Source: Parvibaculum sp. (GTDB lineage Bacteria > Pseudomonadota > Alphaproteobacteria > Parvibaculales > Parvibaculaceae). Taken from it: a stretch of DNA of 64,000 nucleotides. The translations under genes were made by a program, and so were the position numbers. The stretch is from NCBI GenBank assembly GCA_017642695.1, contig JAEPQD010000001.1:1807701-1871700 (forward strand), read 5' to 3'. The notes below the pieces were generated by a model, which worked only from the letters and a program-made list of their open reading frames with translations, had not been told where the DNA came from and made no database searches. Positions 10,601 through 18,396 of this stretch are shown one piece after another (the first letter of the stretch is position 1; every line of letters begins with the position of its first letter).

Positions 10601-10778
10601 CGACGGCTTCGGGAGACGCGCCCTCAAGCGTCGTCGTCACCGAGACGACGGGGAATTCCACCTTGGGAAAGAGGTCGACGCCGATGCGCCCGAGAGAAAT
10701 CCAGCCGAGTACGACAAGGGCGGCGATGACCATCACGGCGAACACGGGCCGGCGGATCGAAACGTCGGAAATCCACAT
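7629..10778 (-). CDS. RND multidrug efflux transporter, inner-membrane HAE1-type subunit
   Basis: Proton-driven AcrB/MexF-like pump of 1,049 aa, the expected length. The N-terminus WISDVSIRRPVFAVMV is a family hallmark. Twelve membrane segments with two large periplasmic loops are evident. The transmembrane-4 motif LAVGLLVDDAIVVLE retains both aspartates of the proton relay, arguing for drug or hydrophobe export rather than heavy-metal export. The gene lies 21 bp after the periplasmic adaptor gene on the same strand and is surely cotranscribed. No TolC-type outer membrane factor is in the window. A divergent MarR gene probably regulates the pair. Confidence 0.96.
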   Translation of the reverse strand: MWISDVSIRRPVFAVMVIAALVVLGWISLGRIGVDLFPKVEFPVVSVTTTLEGASPEAVESDVSDPIEEQVNTTSGIETLSSTSAEGLSQVVIQYELDEDVDVKAQDVRDKVSLARADIPQDAEQSIVQKVDPDAQAIMSIMIAGDLPIRDLTQFADKVVKERLQRISGVGSIDLVGGRDREVRIWLDAVKMRAYGVTAEDVTSAIRREHAEIPGGRLETPGGMSEFSMKTKGEVSSVEGFRSVLVAFRQDGAPTTIGDVARVEDGMEDERSYAELNGKRGVSLELRKQSGRNTVEVAQAVRAELDNIKKIAPTGIAIQTARDTAVFIEGSAEDVFFDIQLGIVLVVLVTLAFLLSVRATLIVAVAMPTSLIATFFAFYMMDFTINMMTLMAMSLAVGLLVDDAIVVLESIYRKLEEGLPPMQAASEGTKEVGLAVLAATFSICAVFVPIAFMEGVVGRFFFQYGLAITFSVLVSLLVSLTLTPMLSSRVLKPGETDPENYGRVARLFDNAYRKLDAWYGRVLEWSLGARWVVMIVAVLTIVFAVVVVRTIPVAFDSRADRAEFLGTVELPLGAGLEETRIVASRVANAISGVREINTVFYTIASDPQKSVNKAFFYVGMTPKDARDETFIPIMDDVRVAMQKAAPEAKHISLSDVPWISGGGFSEFAMMYVLQGPDLAVLEAKANEVVARMRQSPLFADAKTSYDSGKPEVQVLVDRRRAADLGVPVRSLAETMRAMVGGVKAGSFEEFGQRYDVRVRLEETQRDDISKLSLIQVKAANGSLIDISNVARFDIAAGPAQIERQNRSRRVAILANNPEGAALGPASAELESYLNELKLPAGYSWEAEGRSKRMKETGAAIGFAFMLALIALYMILASQFNSFAQPAIIMLSAPLSFAGAFVALKISGQEMTMFSQIALLALMGLVMKNGILLVDYTNHLRAEGFGPREAALKAGPVRLRPVLMTQIATVFGLIPVAMSDSQGAEFRNAMGILVIGGLISSTALTLVVVPVAYTLMEDARGKMAGIGGFVRRMGAKAGIGSGKRPGAPAE

Positions 10779-10799
10779 GGATGTCTCCTTCCGCCGCCG

Positions 10800-12005
10800 T
10801 CAGGGCGCGGCTGTCTTGCTCGCGCCGGGTTTCCCCGCCATGGTCTGTTCTGCCACGCTCGCCGACGGGTCCTTCTCGATGGTCACCGGCATGCCTTCGA
10901 CGAGAAGCGCGGCGTTCGGTCCCGTCAGCGCCTCGTCTCCCTTTTCGAGCCCGGAAAGCACCTCGACGCGCGTCGCGTCGATCTGGCGGACCGTGACGGC
11001 CACGCGCTTTGCCTTGCCGTCTTCGGCAACATAGACATAACGCGCCGCCTCCGTGCCCAGAAGCGCGGTGCGCGGCAGCGCCAGCACCTTGCGCGGCTCG
11101 GGATAGATTTCCGCCCGCGCGAACAGGCCCGGCTTCACCGCATAGTCCTCGTTCGCGATCGGCAGGCGCACTTCCACGGAGCGCGTCACGGGATCGATCC
11201 GGTCGTTGATGATGACGACATAGGAGTCGTAGCTCTTGTCGATGCCGTCCAGAAAGATCGTCCCCTTCGTACCGACCTCGAACTTCGAGAGATAGATCTC
11301 CGGTACGTTGACGATTGCCGCCACGATGTCGATCTTCATGATCTGCAGCACACCGCCGCTGTCGCCGCCCATGCCGCCCATCCGGGTCGCCATGAACTTG
11401 CCCTCGTCCACATCGCGCCTGGTGATGACGCCGTCGAACGGTGCCTTCACGACGCAGTCTTCCAGCATCTGCTGAGCGGTCGCATATTGCGCCTTGGCGA
11501 CGCCGAGCTTCGCGTTCGCAGCGTCGCGTGCCGCGCGCGCATCGTCGAGCTTGCCATTCGAGGCGAAGCCCTTCTCGTGCAGTTCCGCCGTCCGCTGGAA
11601 CGTCTTCTGCATGTTATGCGCTTCGGCGGTTGCGAGTTTCACCTGGCTGTCGAGTTCGCTGACCTTCAGTTTCCATTCCGCGTCGCGCGTGCGGAACAGC
11701 GGGTCGCCTTCCTTCACGCGGTCGCCCACGCGAACGAATATCTCCTCGATGATGCCGTCGACGCGCGGCCCCATCTGCGTCGTCTTGTGTGCTGCGATGG
11801 TGCCCGTACCGGTCACGGGTTCGCTGAGTTCCGCGTCCGTCACCGGCACCGCGAAAACCTTCACCGCCTCCTGCGCCGCGTCGCCCTGGGCTTCCTGAGC
11901 GTCGTCGCCGCAGGCGGCCAGCGTAAGAGCCGCCGCCAGCATCAGGCTTGCCGCGCGGGCAGGGGAGAACCGCATAATCCGGAAATACATAATCGCGCCT
12001 CGCAT
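10800..12005 (-). CDS. RND efflux periplasmic adaptor (membrane fusion) lipoprotein
   Basis: HlyD/AcrA-type adaptor of about 401 aa that links the RND pump to an outer-membrane channel. A lipoprotein signal (ASLMLAAALTLAACGDD) predicts lipidation at Cys and inner-membrane anchoring. The body has the barrel-sandwich start TQMGPRVDGIIEEIFVRVGD, an alpha-helical hairpin region, and the second half FDGVITRRDVDEG. The ATG at 12005 is chosen because GGGAGG lies 8 nt upstream; in-frame ATGs at 11990 and 11975 are alternatives that all keep the lipobox. It is first in a two-gene operon. Confidence 0.94.
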   Translation of the reverse strand: MRGAIMYFRIMRFSPARAASLMLAAALTLAACGDDAQEAQGDAAQEAVKVFAVPVTDAELSEPVTGTGTIAAHKTTQMGPRVDGIIEEIFVRVGDRVKEGDPLFRTRDAEWKLKVSELDSQVKLATAEAHNMQKTFQRTAELHEKGFASNGKLDDARAARDAANAKLGVAKAQYATAQQMLEDCVVKAPFDGVITRRDVDEGKFMATRMGGMGGDSGGVLQIMKIDIVAAIVNVPEIYLSKFEVGTKGTIFLDGIDKSYDSYVVIINDRIDPVTRSVEVRLPIANEDYAVKPGLFARAEIYPEPRKVLALPRTALLGTEAARYVYVAEDGKAKRVAVTVRQIDATRVEVLSGLEKGDEALTGPNAALLVEGMPVTIEKDPSASVAEQTMAGKPGASKTAAP

Positions 12006-12101
12006 GGTCTTGCCTCCCGCGCGGGCGGGAAGAAGGTATAGCCAGTTATAGTATCCTTGGTTACGATAGAGAAGACAGGATTTCGGGAGGCGCTGCGCCA
12101 G
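12006..12101. promoter_or_regulatory. Divergent promoter region between efflux operon and marR
   Basis: This short AT-richer gap must hold both promoters. It contains TATAGCCAGTTATAG (two TATAG direct copies) and an imperfect dyad TATC-N9-GATA at 12052-12068, which could be the MarR operator. The site call is tentative. Confidence 0.35.
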
Positions 12102-12614
12102 ATGCAGTCCGACGACAGCAAGGCCAGGCCGGGCCAGGAGTTCGGCTGGCTGAACCGTGATGTTTTCAGGCTCTTCCAGAAGGCTTGGGACAAGCATCTG
12201 CGCGCCTCCGGCACCGGCATCACGGTGCCCCAGTCCCGCGTCTTCGCCGAACTCCGGCAGCGCGACGGCCTCACCCAGACCGAACTCGCCGATCTCGTCA
12301 TGATGGAAAAGGCGCCGCTCGGCCGCCTGCTCGACAGGATGGAGGAACTCTCGCTGGTCGAGCGCCGCCCGGATCCCTCCGACCGCCGCGTCCGCCGCGT
12401 CTACCTCACAGGCAGGATCGACGAATTCTACGATGAACTCTGGGGCGCCGCCTTTGCCATGTTCGGCGCCGCCCTCGAAGGCTTCACGGCCGCCGAATAC
12501 GAAACCCTTCTCGACATGCTCCACCGCATCAAGGTGAACCTCGAAGCCGCCGAGGCCGCCGACGGGCAGGGCCAGCCGGGGCGGCAAGAGGGGCTGCGGG
12601 GCGGCGAGACTTGA
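12102..12614 (+). CDS. MarR family transcriptional regulator of the efflux operon
   Basis: Winged-helix regulator of about 170 aa. The DNA-binding core is visible as VFAELRQRDGLTQTELADLVMMEKAPLGR (helix-turn-helix) followed by the wing SLVERRPDPSDRRVRRVYLT, whose DxRxxR pattern is the MarR signature. The ATG at 12102 has GGGAGG upstream at slightly long spacing; an in-frame TTG at 12057 would add 15 residues. Head-to-head placement with the RND pump genes indicates it represses them and itself and is relieved by a hydrophobic ligand, as in other MarR-RND pairs (inference). The C-terminus is Gly/Glu-rich and not conserved. Confidence 0.9.
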   Translation: MQSDDSKARPGQEFGWLNRDVFRLFQKAWDKHLRASGTGITVPQSRVFAELRQRDGLTQTELADLVMMEKAPLGRLLDRMEELSLVERRPDPSDRRVRRVYLTGRIDEFYDELWGAAFAMFGAALEGFTAAEYETLLDMLHRIKVNLEAAEAADGQGQPGRQEGLRGGET

Positions 12615-12645
12615 GCGCCGTCCGCAGGTCGGCATAGCATCCTCA

Positions 12646-13917
12646 ATGCGCAATTTATCCCTTTTGATTGTTGCCACCCTTCTGGCGATGGCGATCTGGA
12701 CCGCGCTCGTTTTCACAGGCGCGCGCCACGGCTGGATGCGCGCCGATCCGGCGCCGCGCGAAGACCTGACGTCCTTTTTCGCCGCATCCGTTGCGCAGAT
12801 AAATGCGGCCGGGCAGGGCGCGGTCGCCTTCGTCCTGATCGGGCGGGGCGAGGTCTTCGGCGAACATTATGTTTCCGCTGGCGCGCCCGTCGCCCCGGAC
12901 ACGCTTTTTCAGCTCGCCTCGCTCAGCAAATGGGCGGCGGCGCTTGGGCTTCTGAAACTCGCCGCCGATGGAAGGCTCGATCTCGATGCTCCCGTCTCGC
13001 GCTATCTCACCCGCTGGCAGCTTCCCGAAAGCGAATTCGGCACGGAGGGCGTCACCGCGCGCCGCCTTCTTTCTCACACGGCCGGCCTGACCGATGGTCT
13101 CGGCTATATGGGCTTCGAGGCGGACGCGGCCGTTCAGACGATCGAGGCATCGCTGACGGACGCGGCGGACGCCATGCCCGGCGCCGATGGGCGGACTCGT
13201 GTCGGACGCGCGCCCGGCTCCGGGTGGCAATATTCGGGCGGCGGCTATGCCCTGCTTGAGCTTCTGATCGAGGAAATCTCCGGCGAGCCGTTCGGCTCTT
13301 ATATGAAGCGAGAAGTCTTCGCGCCCCTCGGCATGTCGCAGGCGACATTCGATCTCGAGGAAGCCGAGGCGGCAGGGCTTGCCCCCTGTTTCGATGCGGA
13401 GGGCGCGCCTTGCGCCTATCGCCGTTTTGCCGCGCCTGCCGCCGCTTCTCTTCACGCAAGCGCTGCCGATCTCGTCCGCTTCCTCGAAGCGCAAATGGAC
13501 GGCGCGAGCGATCCCGCTCTGCCGCCGGAGATGGCGGCAACCATGCGCGCGCCCCACGCCTCGCGGTTCGGCATCCCGATCTGGGGTCTCGGCGTCATGC
13601 TCTATGCCGAGGCACCGGGCGGCGGTTACGTCATCGGCCATGAGGGCATGAACTTCCCCGCCATCGAAACCACCGCCCGGATCGATCCGGCGACCGGTGA
13701 CGGCATCCTCGTGCTCTCGACCGGCAACCCGGGTCTTGCGGCGAAGCTCGGCGGCGACTGGGTTTACTGGCACACCGGGCGGGTCGATGTGCGGGAGCTT
13801 GACGGCATCCTGCCGGCCGTGGCGGGTGTGCTCGTTGCAGGCTGGGCCGTCATCCTCTTTCCGGCCGTCCTTCTTGCCTGGCGAAGGCGGCGATCCGGAC
13901 GCCGGAAATTCTCGTAG
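12646..13917 (+). CDS. Membrane-anchored serine hydrolase of the beta-lactamase/penicillin-binding fold
   Basis: 423-aa class C beta-lactamase-like hydrolase. The nucleophile motif SxxK is in LFQLASLSKWAAALGL, the second motif in WQYSGGGYALLELL (YSG), and the third in GYVIGHEGMN (HxG in place of KTG), the pattern of esterase/peptidase members rather than true beta-lactamases. An N-terminal hydrophobic segment and a C-terminal one (GVLVAGWAVILFPAVLLAW, then RRRR) suggest a periplasmic enzyme held by both ends. Substrate is unknown. It follows marR by about 30 bp and may be cotranscribed with it. Confidence 0.88.
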   Translation: MRNLSLLIVATLLAMAIWTALVFTGARHGWMRADPAPREDLTSFFAASVAQINAAGQGAVAFVLIGRGEVFGEHYVSAGAPVAPDTLFQLASLSKWAAALGLLKLAADGRLDLDAPVSRYLTRWQLPESEFGTEGVTARRLLSHTAGLTDGLGYMGFEADAAVQTIEASLTDAADAMPGADGRTRVGRAPGSGWQYSGGGYALLELLIEEISGEPFGSYMKREVFAPLGMSQATFDLEEAEAAGLAPCFDAEGAPCAYRRFAAPAAASLHASAADLVRFLEAQMDGASDPALPPEMAATMRAPHASRFGIPIWGLGVMLYAEAPGGGYVIGHEGMNFPAIETTARIDPATGDGILVLSTGNPGLAAKLGGDWVYWHTGRVDVRELDGILPAVAGVLVAGWAVILFPAVLLAWRRRRSGRRKFS

Positions 13918-14143
13918 AACCGTCTGGAAACGCGCGTCGCGGCCTGGATTCGCCTTCGCTGCGCCGCCGCATGCCAGCCGGACGCGGCGTCAAATGCACA
14001 GGGCTTTTCATGTCGCCACAATGCGGTGAGAATGCGCGCCAACAAGCGCGGCCCCCGCCTGCAAAGTGAGGCCCCGAAGGTGAGGGAAGACGCCACAAAA
14101 TGCCGATAACGAAAGCCTCCGAAGGGGCATCAAGGGAGACATC

Positions 14144-15271
14144 ATGAATCTCGATTTTTCCGACGACCAGAAAATGCTGAAGGAGCAGGTCCGCAAGTTC
14201 CTTGCCGACAAATGCCCGATGAGCGTCACGCGTCGTGTTCTCGACGGCGACGAGCCCCATGCGAAGGAAGTCTGGAAGGGCCTCGTCGACATGGGCCTCA
14301 CCGGTACGGCGATCCCGGAAGAGTTCGGCGGCCTCGGCCTCGGCGCGCTTGAGCTCTGCGTCATCGCCGAGGAACTCGGCCGCGCCGCCGCGCCGGTTCC
14401 CTTCTCGTCGTCCATCTATCTCGCCGCCGAGGCGATCAAGCTCTTCGGCACGCAGAAGCAGAAGGAAACCTGGCTGCCGAAACTCGCCTCCGGCGAACTG
14501 ATCGGCACGGTCGCGATTTCGGAAGGCACACATGCCGCCCATCCGCGCAACATCGAGACGTCCTTCTCAGGCGGCAAGGTCAACGGCGTGAAACAGCCCG
14601 TCGCCGATGGCGGTTCGGCGGGCGTCGTTGTCGTCGCGGTCAACACCGGCGGCTCTGGCGAGCAGGCGATCTCGCTCGCGATCGTCGACACGAAGGCGGG
14701 CGGCGTCTCCTCCGAGGCGCTCCGCACGCTCGACCCCTCGCGCGAAAACGTGACCATGACCTTCAAGGATGCACCCGCCGAAATTCTGGGCGACAAGCAG
14801 GGCCAGGGCTGGTCGCAGCTTTCCCGCGTGCTCGATGGTGCGGCCGTGCTCTTCGCCTTCGAACAGGTCGGCGGCACCGAGGCGGCCCTCGAAATGGCGC
14901 GCGACTATGCGCTGGAGCGCTACGCCTTCGGCCGCCAGATCGGTTCCTATCAGGCGATCAAGCACAAGCTCGCCGACATGTATGTGAAGAAGGAGCTCGC
15001 CAAGTCGAACGCCTATTTCGGCGCCATGATGCTGAACGACGAGGGCGCCGAGCTTCCCGAAGCCGCCGCCGCCTCGCGCATCGCCGGTTCCGACGCCTAT
15101 GTCTTCGCCGCGCAGGAGAACATCCAGACGCATGGCGGCATTGGCTACACATGGGAGTCCGACTGCCAGTTCCATTATCGCCGCGCGAAACTGCTCGCGC
15201 TCACGATCGGTGCGCCGATCCAGTGGAAGGAAAAACTCGTCTCGCGCCTCGAAGCGAAGAACGCGGCCTGA
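14144..15271 (+). CDS. Acyl-CoA dehydrogenase, smaller subunit-like
   Basis: FAD-dependent acyl-CoA dehydrogenase fold, 375 aa. N-terminal helical domain (MNLDFSDDQKMLKEQVRKF), middle beta domain, and C-terminal helical domain with YAFGRQIGSYQAIKHKLADM and THGGIGYTWE. A good AAGGGAG precedes the ATG. It is followed 25 bp later by a second, different acyl-CoA dehydrogenase. Such adjacent unequal pairs often form alpha2beta2 enzymes in which each protomer gives half of the FAD site, as described for steroid side-chain enzymes. The substrate here is unknown; a bulky or branched acyl-CoA is a reasonable guess. Confidence 0.92.
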   Translation: MNLDFSDDQKMLKEQVRKFLADKCPMSVTRRVLDGDEPHAKEVWKGLVDMGLTGTAIPEEFGGLGLGALELCVIAEELGRAAAPVPFSSSIYLAAEAIKLFGTQKQKETWLPKLASGELIGTVAISEGTHAAHPRNIETSFSGGKVNGVKQPVADGGSAGVVVVAVNTGGSGEQAISLAIVDTKAGGVSSEALRTLDPSRENVTMTFKDAPAEILGDKQGQGWSQLSRVLDGAAVLFAFEQVGGTEAALEMARDYALERYAFGRQIGSYQAIKHKLADMYVKKELAKSNAYFGAMMLNDEGAELPEAAAASRIAGSDAYVFAAQENIQTHGGIGYTWESDCQFHYRRAKLLALTIGAPIQWKEKLVSRLEAKNAA

Positions 15272-15296
15272 CAACGGAAAACCGGAGAAAACGAAA

Positions 15297-16526
15297 ATGG
15301 ATTTCAACGACACACCGGAAGAAGCCGCATACCGCAAGGAAGTGCGTGCCTGGCTCGACAAGAACGCGACCCGCAAGGCCGACGCGAAAGGCATGGAGCT
15401 GCCGCGCGACCTCGACGAGCTGATCGCCCAGTCCAAGGCCTGGCAGAAGAAGAAGGCCGATGCGGGTTACGCCTGCATCACCTGGCCGAAGGAGTGGGGC
15501 GGCGGTGGCGGCACCACCATCCACAACGTCATCTACAGCCAGGAAGAGTCGAACTATCTCGTCCCCGGCGGCATCTTCGCCATCGGCCTCGGCATGTGCA
15601 TCCCGACCGTCATGACCTGGGGTCCGGAAGAGGCGAAGGAGCGCTTCGTGCGTCCCGCCGTTCGCGGCGAGGAAATCTGGTGCCAGCTCTTCTCCGAACC
15701 CGCCGGCGGTTCGGACGTTGCGGGCCTGCGCACCAAGGCCGAGAAGGACGGCGACGAATGGGTCATCAACGGCCAGAAGGTCTGGACGTCCGGCGCCCAT
15801 TTCTGCGACTACGGCATCCTGCTGACGCGCACCGATCCGAACGTGCCGAAGCACAAGGGCCTCACCATGTTCTGGATCGACATGAAGGACCCCGCCGTCG
15901 AGGTCCGTCCGATCAAGCAGATGTCGGGCGGTTCGGAGTTCAACGAGGTCTTCTTCACCAATCTCCGCGTGAAGGACAGCCAGCGTCTCGGCAAGCCCGG
16001 CGATGGCTGGAAGGTCGCGCTGACGACGCTGATGAACGAGCGTCTCGCCGTCGGCGGTTCGCAGGGCAATGCCGACACGGATGACCTGATCGAACTCGCG
16101 CGCGATGTCACCATCGCGGGCGAACCGGCGATCCGCCATGGCGGCGTCCGCGAGCGCATCGCCGACTGGTATGTGCAGGCTCAAGGGCTGAAGTTCACGC
16201 GCTTCCGCACCCTGACCGCGCTTTCGAAGGGCGAGACGCCCGGACCGGAGTCGTCGATCTCCAAGATCGTCGCCGCCAAGAAGATGCAGGATCTCGGCTC
16301 CTTCGGCATGGACCTGCAGGACATGGGCGGCGTCATCCGCGACCGCAAGATGTCCCCGGCCGACGGTGCGTATACGGAGCAGTGGATCGGCGCGGCCGGC
16401 TACCGCATCGCGGGCGGCACGGATGAAATCCTCCGCAACATCGTCGCCGAACGCGTGCTGGGCTTGCCCGGCGATGTCCGCGTCGACAAGGACCTGCCGT
16501 TCAATCAGGCCCCGAAGGGGAAGTAA
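15297..16526 (+). CDS. Acyl-CoA dehydrogenase, larger subunit-like
   Basis: 409-aa FAD-dependent acyl-CoA dehydrogenase. The start MDFNDTPEEAAYRKEVRAWL with GGAGAA upstream fits the family. Middle-domain motif WCQLFSEPAGGSDVAGL and C-terminal motif GAAGYRIAGGTDEILRNIVAERVLGLP are present. It belongs to the FadE-type group with long N-terminal domains (KEWGGGGGTTIHNVIY). It pairs with the preceding gene in a two-gene operon ended by a strong hairpin terminator, so the two products probably act as a heteromer. Confidence 0.93.
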   Translation: MDFNDTPEEAAYRKEVRAWLDKNATRKADAKGMELPRDLDELIAQSKAWQKKKADAGYACITWPKEWGGGGGTTIHNVIYSQEESNYLVPGGIFAIGLGMCIPTVMTWGPEEAKERFVRPAVRGEEIWCQLFSEPAGGSDVAGLRTKAEKDGDEWVINGQKVWTSGAHFCDYGILLTRTDPNVPKHKGLTMFWIDMKDPAVEVRPIKQMSGGSEFNEVFFTNLRVKDSQRLGKPGDGWKVALTTLMNERLAVGGSQGNADTDDLIELARDVTIAGEPAIRHGGVRERIADWYVQAQGLKFTRFRTLTALSKGETPGPESSISKIVAAKKMQDLGSFGMDLQDMGGVIRDRKMSPADGAYTEQWIGAAGYRIAGGTDEILRNIVAERVLGLPGDVRVDKDLPFNQAPKGK

Positions 16527-16551
16527 GCGGCTTCGGATCGCACGAAACGAA

Positions 16552-16580
16552 AAGGCCGGATCTCGCGATCCGGCCTTTTT
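16552..16580 (+). terminator. Rho-independent terminator of the acyl-CoA dehydrogenase operon
   Basis: Perfect inverted repeat AAGGCCGGATC / GATCCGGCCTT with a TCGC loop followed by a T run. It lies 25 bp past the stop codon and before a converging GST gene, which it may also serve. Confidence 0.9.
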
Positions 16581-16602
16581 CTTGGCGACAGAAGCGTGGC
16601 GC

Positions 16603-17262
16603 TCACGCCGCCGCTTCGGCCTTTGCCGCTTCCGCGTAGAGCGCCATGTGATCGCCCAAAGCCTTCTTGAACGCGGGCCGTGCTTCGGCGCGCTTCACAT
16701 AAGCCTCGAGCGGCGGGAACTTCGAGACGAAATCCCGGTGCCGGAGGTCGCGCAGCACCGTCACCATCATCAGGTCGCCTGCCGTGAAGCGGTCTTCCAG
16801 CCATTCGCGGCCCTCGAGCCGGCCGGAGAGCTGCCCGAGCCTGCGCATGAGAAACTCTTCCGCGCCGGGCCGCCGCATCTTCGCCCACTCTTCGTCGGGA
16901 TAGAAGAAGTCGAGCGCCGTGACCGCGTCGATGGCCGGCTGCACCGATGTCTGCGCCGCGAGAACCCACTGCATCGTTCGTGCCCGTCCCTGTTCGTCGC
17001 GCGGCATCAGCACCTCGTGCTTCTCCGCGAGGTGCAGTACGATCGCGCCGCTCTCGAACATCTCGAACCCGTCTTCTTCAAGCACCGGCACCTGCCCGAA
17101 AGGCTGCACCGCGCGGTAGCGCGCCGCGTCCTGGTCTTCCGGCGCGAGCACGCGCTCCTCGTAAGGCAGTCCCGCTTCCGTGAGCGCCCAGCGCACGCGG
17201 AATTCCTTCACCGAGCCCCGCGCGAACGGCGGCACCCATTTCAACACGCTGATGCGGATCAT
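16603..17262 (-). CDS. Glutathione S-transferase family protein
   Basis: 219-aa cytosolic GST. The N-terminal thioredoxin-like domain has [26 protein letters not shown], containing the cis-proline and the ES glutathione-binding pair. The C-terminal helical domain has [21 protein letters not shown] with the N-capping motif. It probably conjugates or reduces an electrophile. It is divergent from a MarR gene with a clear palindrome between them, and is paralogous to the GST at 20151 (shared FESGAIVLH and [13 protein letters not shown] blocks). Confidence 0.93.
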   Translation of the reverse strand: MIRISVLKWVPPFARGSVKEFRVRWALTEAGLPYEERVLAPEDQDAARYRAVQPFGQVPVLEEDGFEMFESGAIVLHLAEKHEVLMPRDEQGRARTMQWVLAAQTSVQPAIDAVTALDFFYPDEEWAKMRRPGAEEFLMRRLGQLSGRLEGREWLEDRFTAGDLMMVTVLRDLRHRDFVSKFPPLEAYVKRAEARPAFKKALGDHMALYAEAAKAEAAA

Positions 17263-17295
17263 GACGCTCTCCCTCTACCTGCTTGTCCAATTAGT

Positions 17296-17305
17296 TTGAT
17301 ATCAA
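17296..17305. promoter_or_regulatory. Palindromic operator candidate TTGATATCAA
   Basis: A perfect 10-bp palindrome inside the AT-rich gap between divergent gst (16603) and marR (17356). Size and position suit a MarR-family dimer controlling both promoters. Confidence 0.55.
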
Positions 17306-17355
17306 TATAATAGATGGAATTCGTGTTCAACCGGAAATCCCCCGGCCGGAGGCCC

Positions 17356-17799
17356 ATGACGAAGAAGTTCGACGATCTCTACGCCGCCACCGCGCATATC
17401 CGCGACAATTGCCTCTGTTTGCATGCGCAGCGCGCCGCCCGCGCGCTTGCCCGCCGCTTCGACGAGGCGCTCCGCCCGCATGGCATCACCAGCGGCCAGT
17501 TCTCGATCCTCAACGTGCTGAACCGCCCCTCGCCGCACGCGATGGGCCCGGTCGCGAAGTTCCTCGCGATGGACCGCTCGACGCTCACCGCGAACCTGAA
17601 GCCGCTCGAGCGCGACGGTCTCGTTTCCGTCGCCGTCGATCCGGAGGACAGGCGCGGCCGCAAGCTCGCGCTCACAGCCAAGGGCCGCAAGACGCTCCGC
17701 GCCGCGATGAAGGTGTGGCAGAGCGAGCACGCCGCGCTCGAGAAGGAAATGGGCGTCGACCCGGAACCCGTCCGCGCGGGCCTTCGCGCCATCGCCTGA
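17356..17799 (+). CDS. MarR family transcriptional regulator
   Basis: 147-aa winged-helix regulator. The HTH lies around FLAMDRSTLTANLKPLERDG and the wing is VSVAVDPEDRRGRKLALTAKG with the DxRxxR-type pattern. The ATG at 17356 (MTKKFDDLYAATAHI) has GGAGG 4 nt upstream and is preferred over the ATG at 17314. The cysteines in DNCLCLHAQRAARAL near the N-terminus could make it redox- or electrophile-responsive (inference), fitting the divergent GST. The RibD-like gene follows after 21 bp and is likely cotranscribed. Confidence 0.9.
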   Translation: MTKKFDDLYAATAHIRDNCLCLHAQRAARALARRFDEALRPHGITSGQFSILNVLNRPSPHAMGPVAKFLAMDRSTLTANLKPLERDGLVSVAVDPEDRRGRKLALTAKGRKTLRAAMKVWQSEHAALEKEMGVDPEPVRAGLRAIA

Positions 17800-17820
17800 G
17801 TTTCGACCGGAGGTTCCCGC

Positions 17821-18393
17821 ATGCAGCCCCTTCGCTATTCGATCAACGTGACGCTCGACGGCTGCTGCGATCACGAGGAGGGCGTGCCTGACGAGGAACT
17901 GCATGCCCATGCGGCGGCGGACATCGCGCGCGCCGATGTCCTCCTTTTCGGCCGCGTCATCTACGGGATGATGGAGGAGGCGTGGCGGCCGGTCGCCGAA
18001 ACGGGCGTGCGGCCGGACTGGATGGAGGAATGGGCGGTGCCCTTCGCGCAAACGATCCATGCCGCGAGGAAATATGTCGTCTCCGATACGCTGCAAGAGG
18101 TCGACTGGAACGCGGAGCTCGTGCGCGGGCCCGATCTCGCGGCAACCGTCCGCCGCCTCAAGGCCGAACCGGGCAGGGGCATATTGACCGGCGGTGTGAC
18201 GCTCCCCCTCGTGCTCGCGGAGCTCGGCCTGATCGACGAATACCAGTTCATCGTCCATCCGCGGATCGCGGGCCACGGGCCTTATCCTTTCGTGGGGCTT
18301 TCGAAAACGCTCGGCCTGAAGCTCACGAACCGCACGCAATTCGCCTCCGGCGCCGCCGTGCTGACCTACGAGGCCGCGCGCGGCGGCGCCTGA
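17821..18393 (+). CDS. Dihydrofolate reductase family protein (RibD C-terminal domain)
   Basis: 190-aa protein with the RibD_C/DHFR-like fold: MQPLRYSINVTLDGCCDHEE at the N-terminus, ADVLLFGRVIYGMMEEAW, the nucleotide-binding ILTGGVTLPLVLAELGLIDEY and the HPRIAGHGPYPF block. Members are NADPH-dependent reductases of mostly unknown substrate and are often regulated with stress genes. GGAGG 7 nt before the ATG supports the start. It is cotranscribed with the preceding marR and ends 3 bp before the stop of the converging hydrolase. Confidence 0.88.
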   Translation: MQPLRYSINVTLDGCCDHEEGVPDEELHAHAAADIARADVLLFGRVIYGMMEEAWRPVAETGVRPDWMEEWAVPFAQTIHAARKYVVSDTLQEVDWNAELVRGPDLAATVRRLKAEPGRGILTGGVTLPLVLAELGLIDEYQFIVHPRIAGHGPYPFVGLSKTLGLKLTNRTQFASGAAVLTYEAARGGA

Positions 18394-18396
18394 TCG

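Noticed and set aside
7620..12041. A 1,473-codon open frame on the plus strand opposite the RND pump and adaptor
   Set aside because: It is an antisense shadow of two well-defined genes, rich in His/Arg as expected from GC-rich reverse frames, and has no domain.
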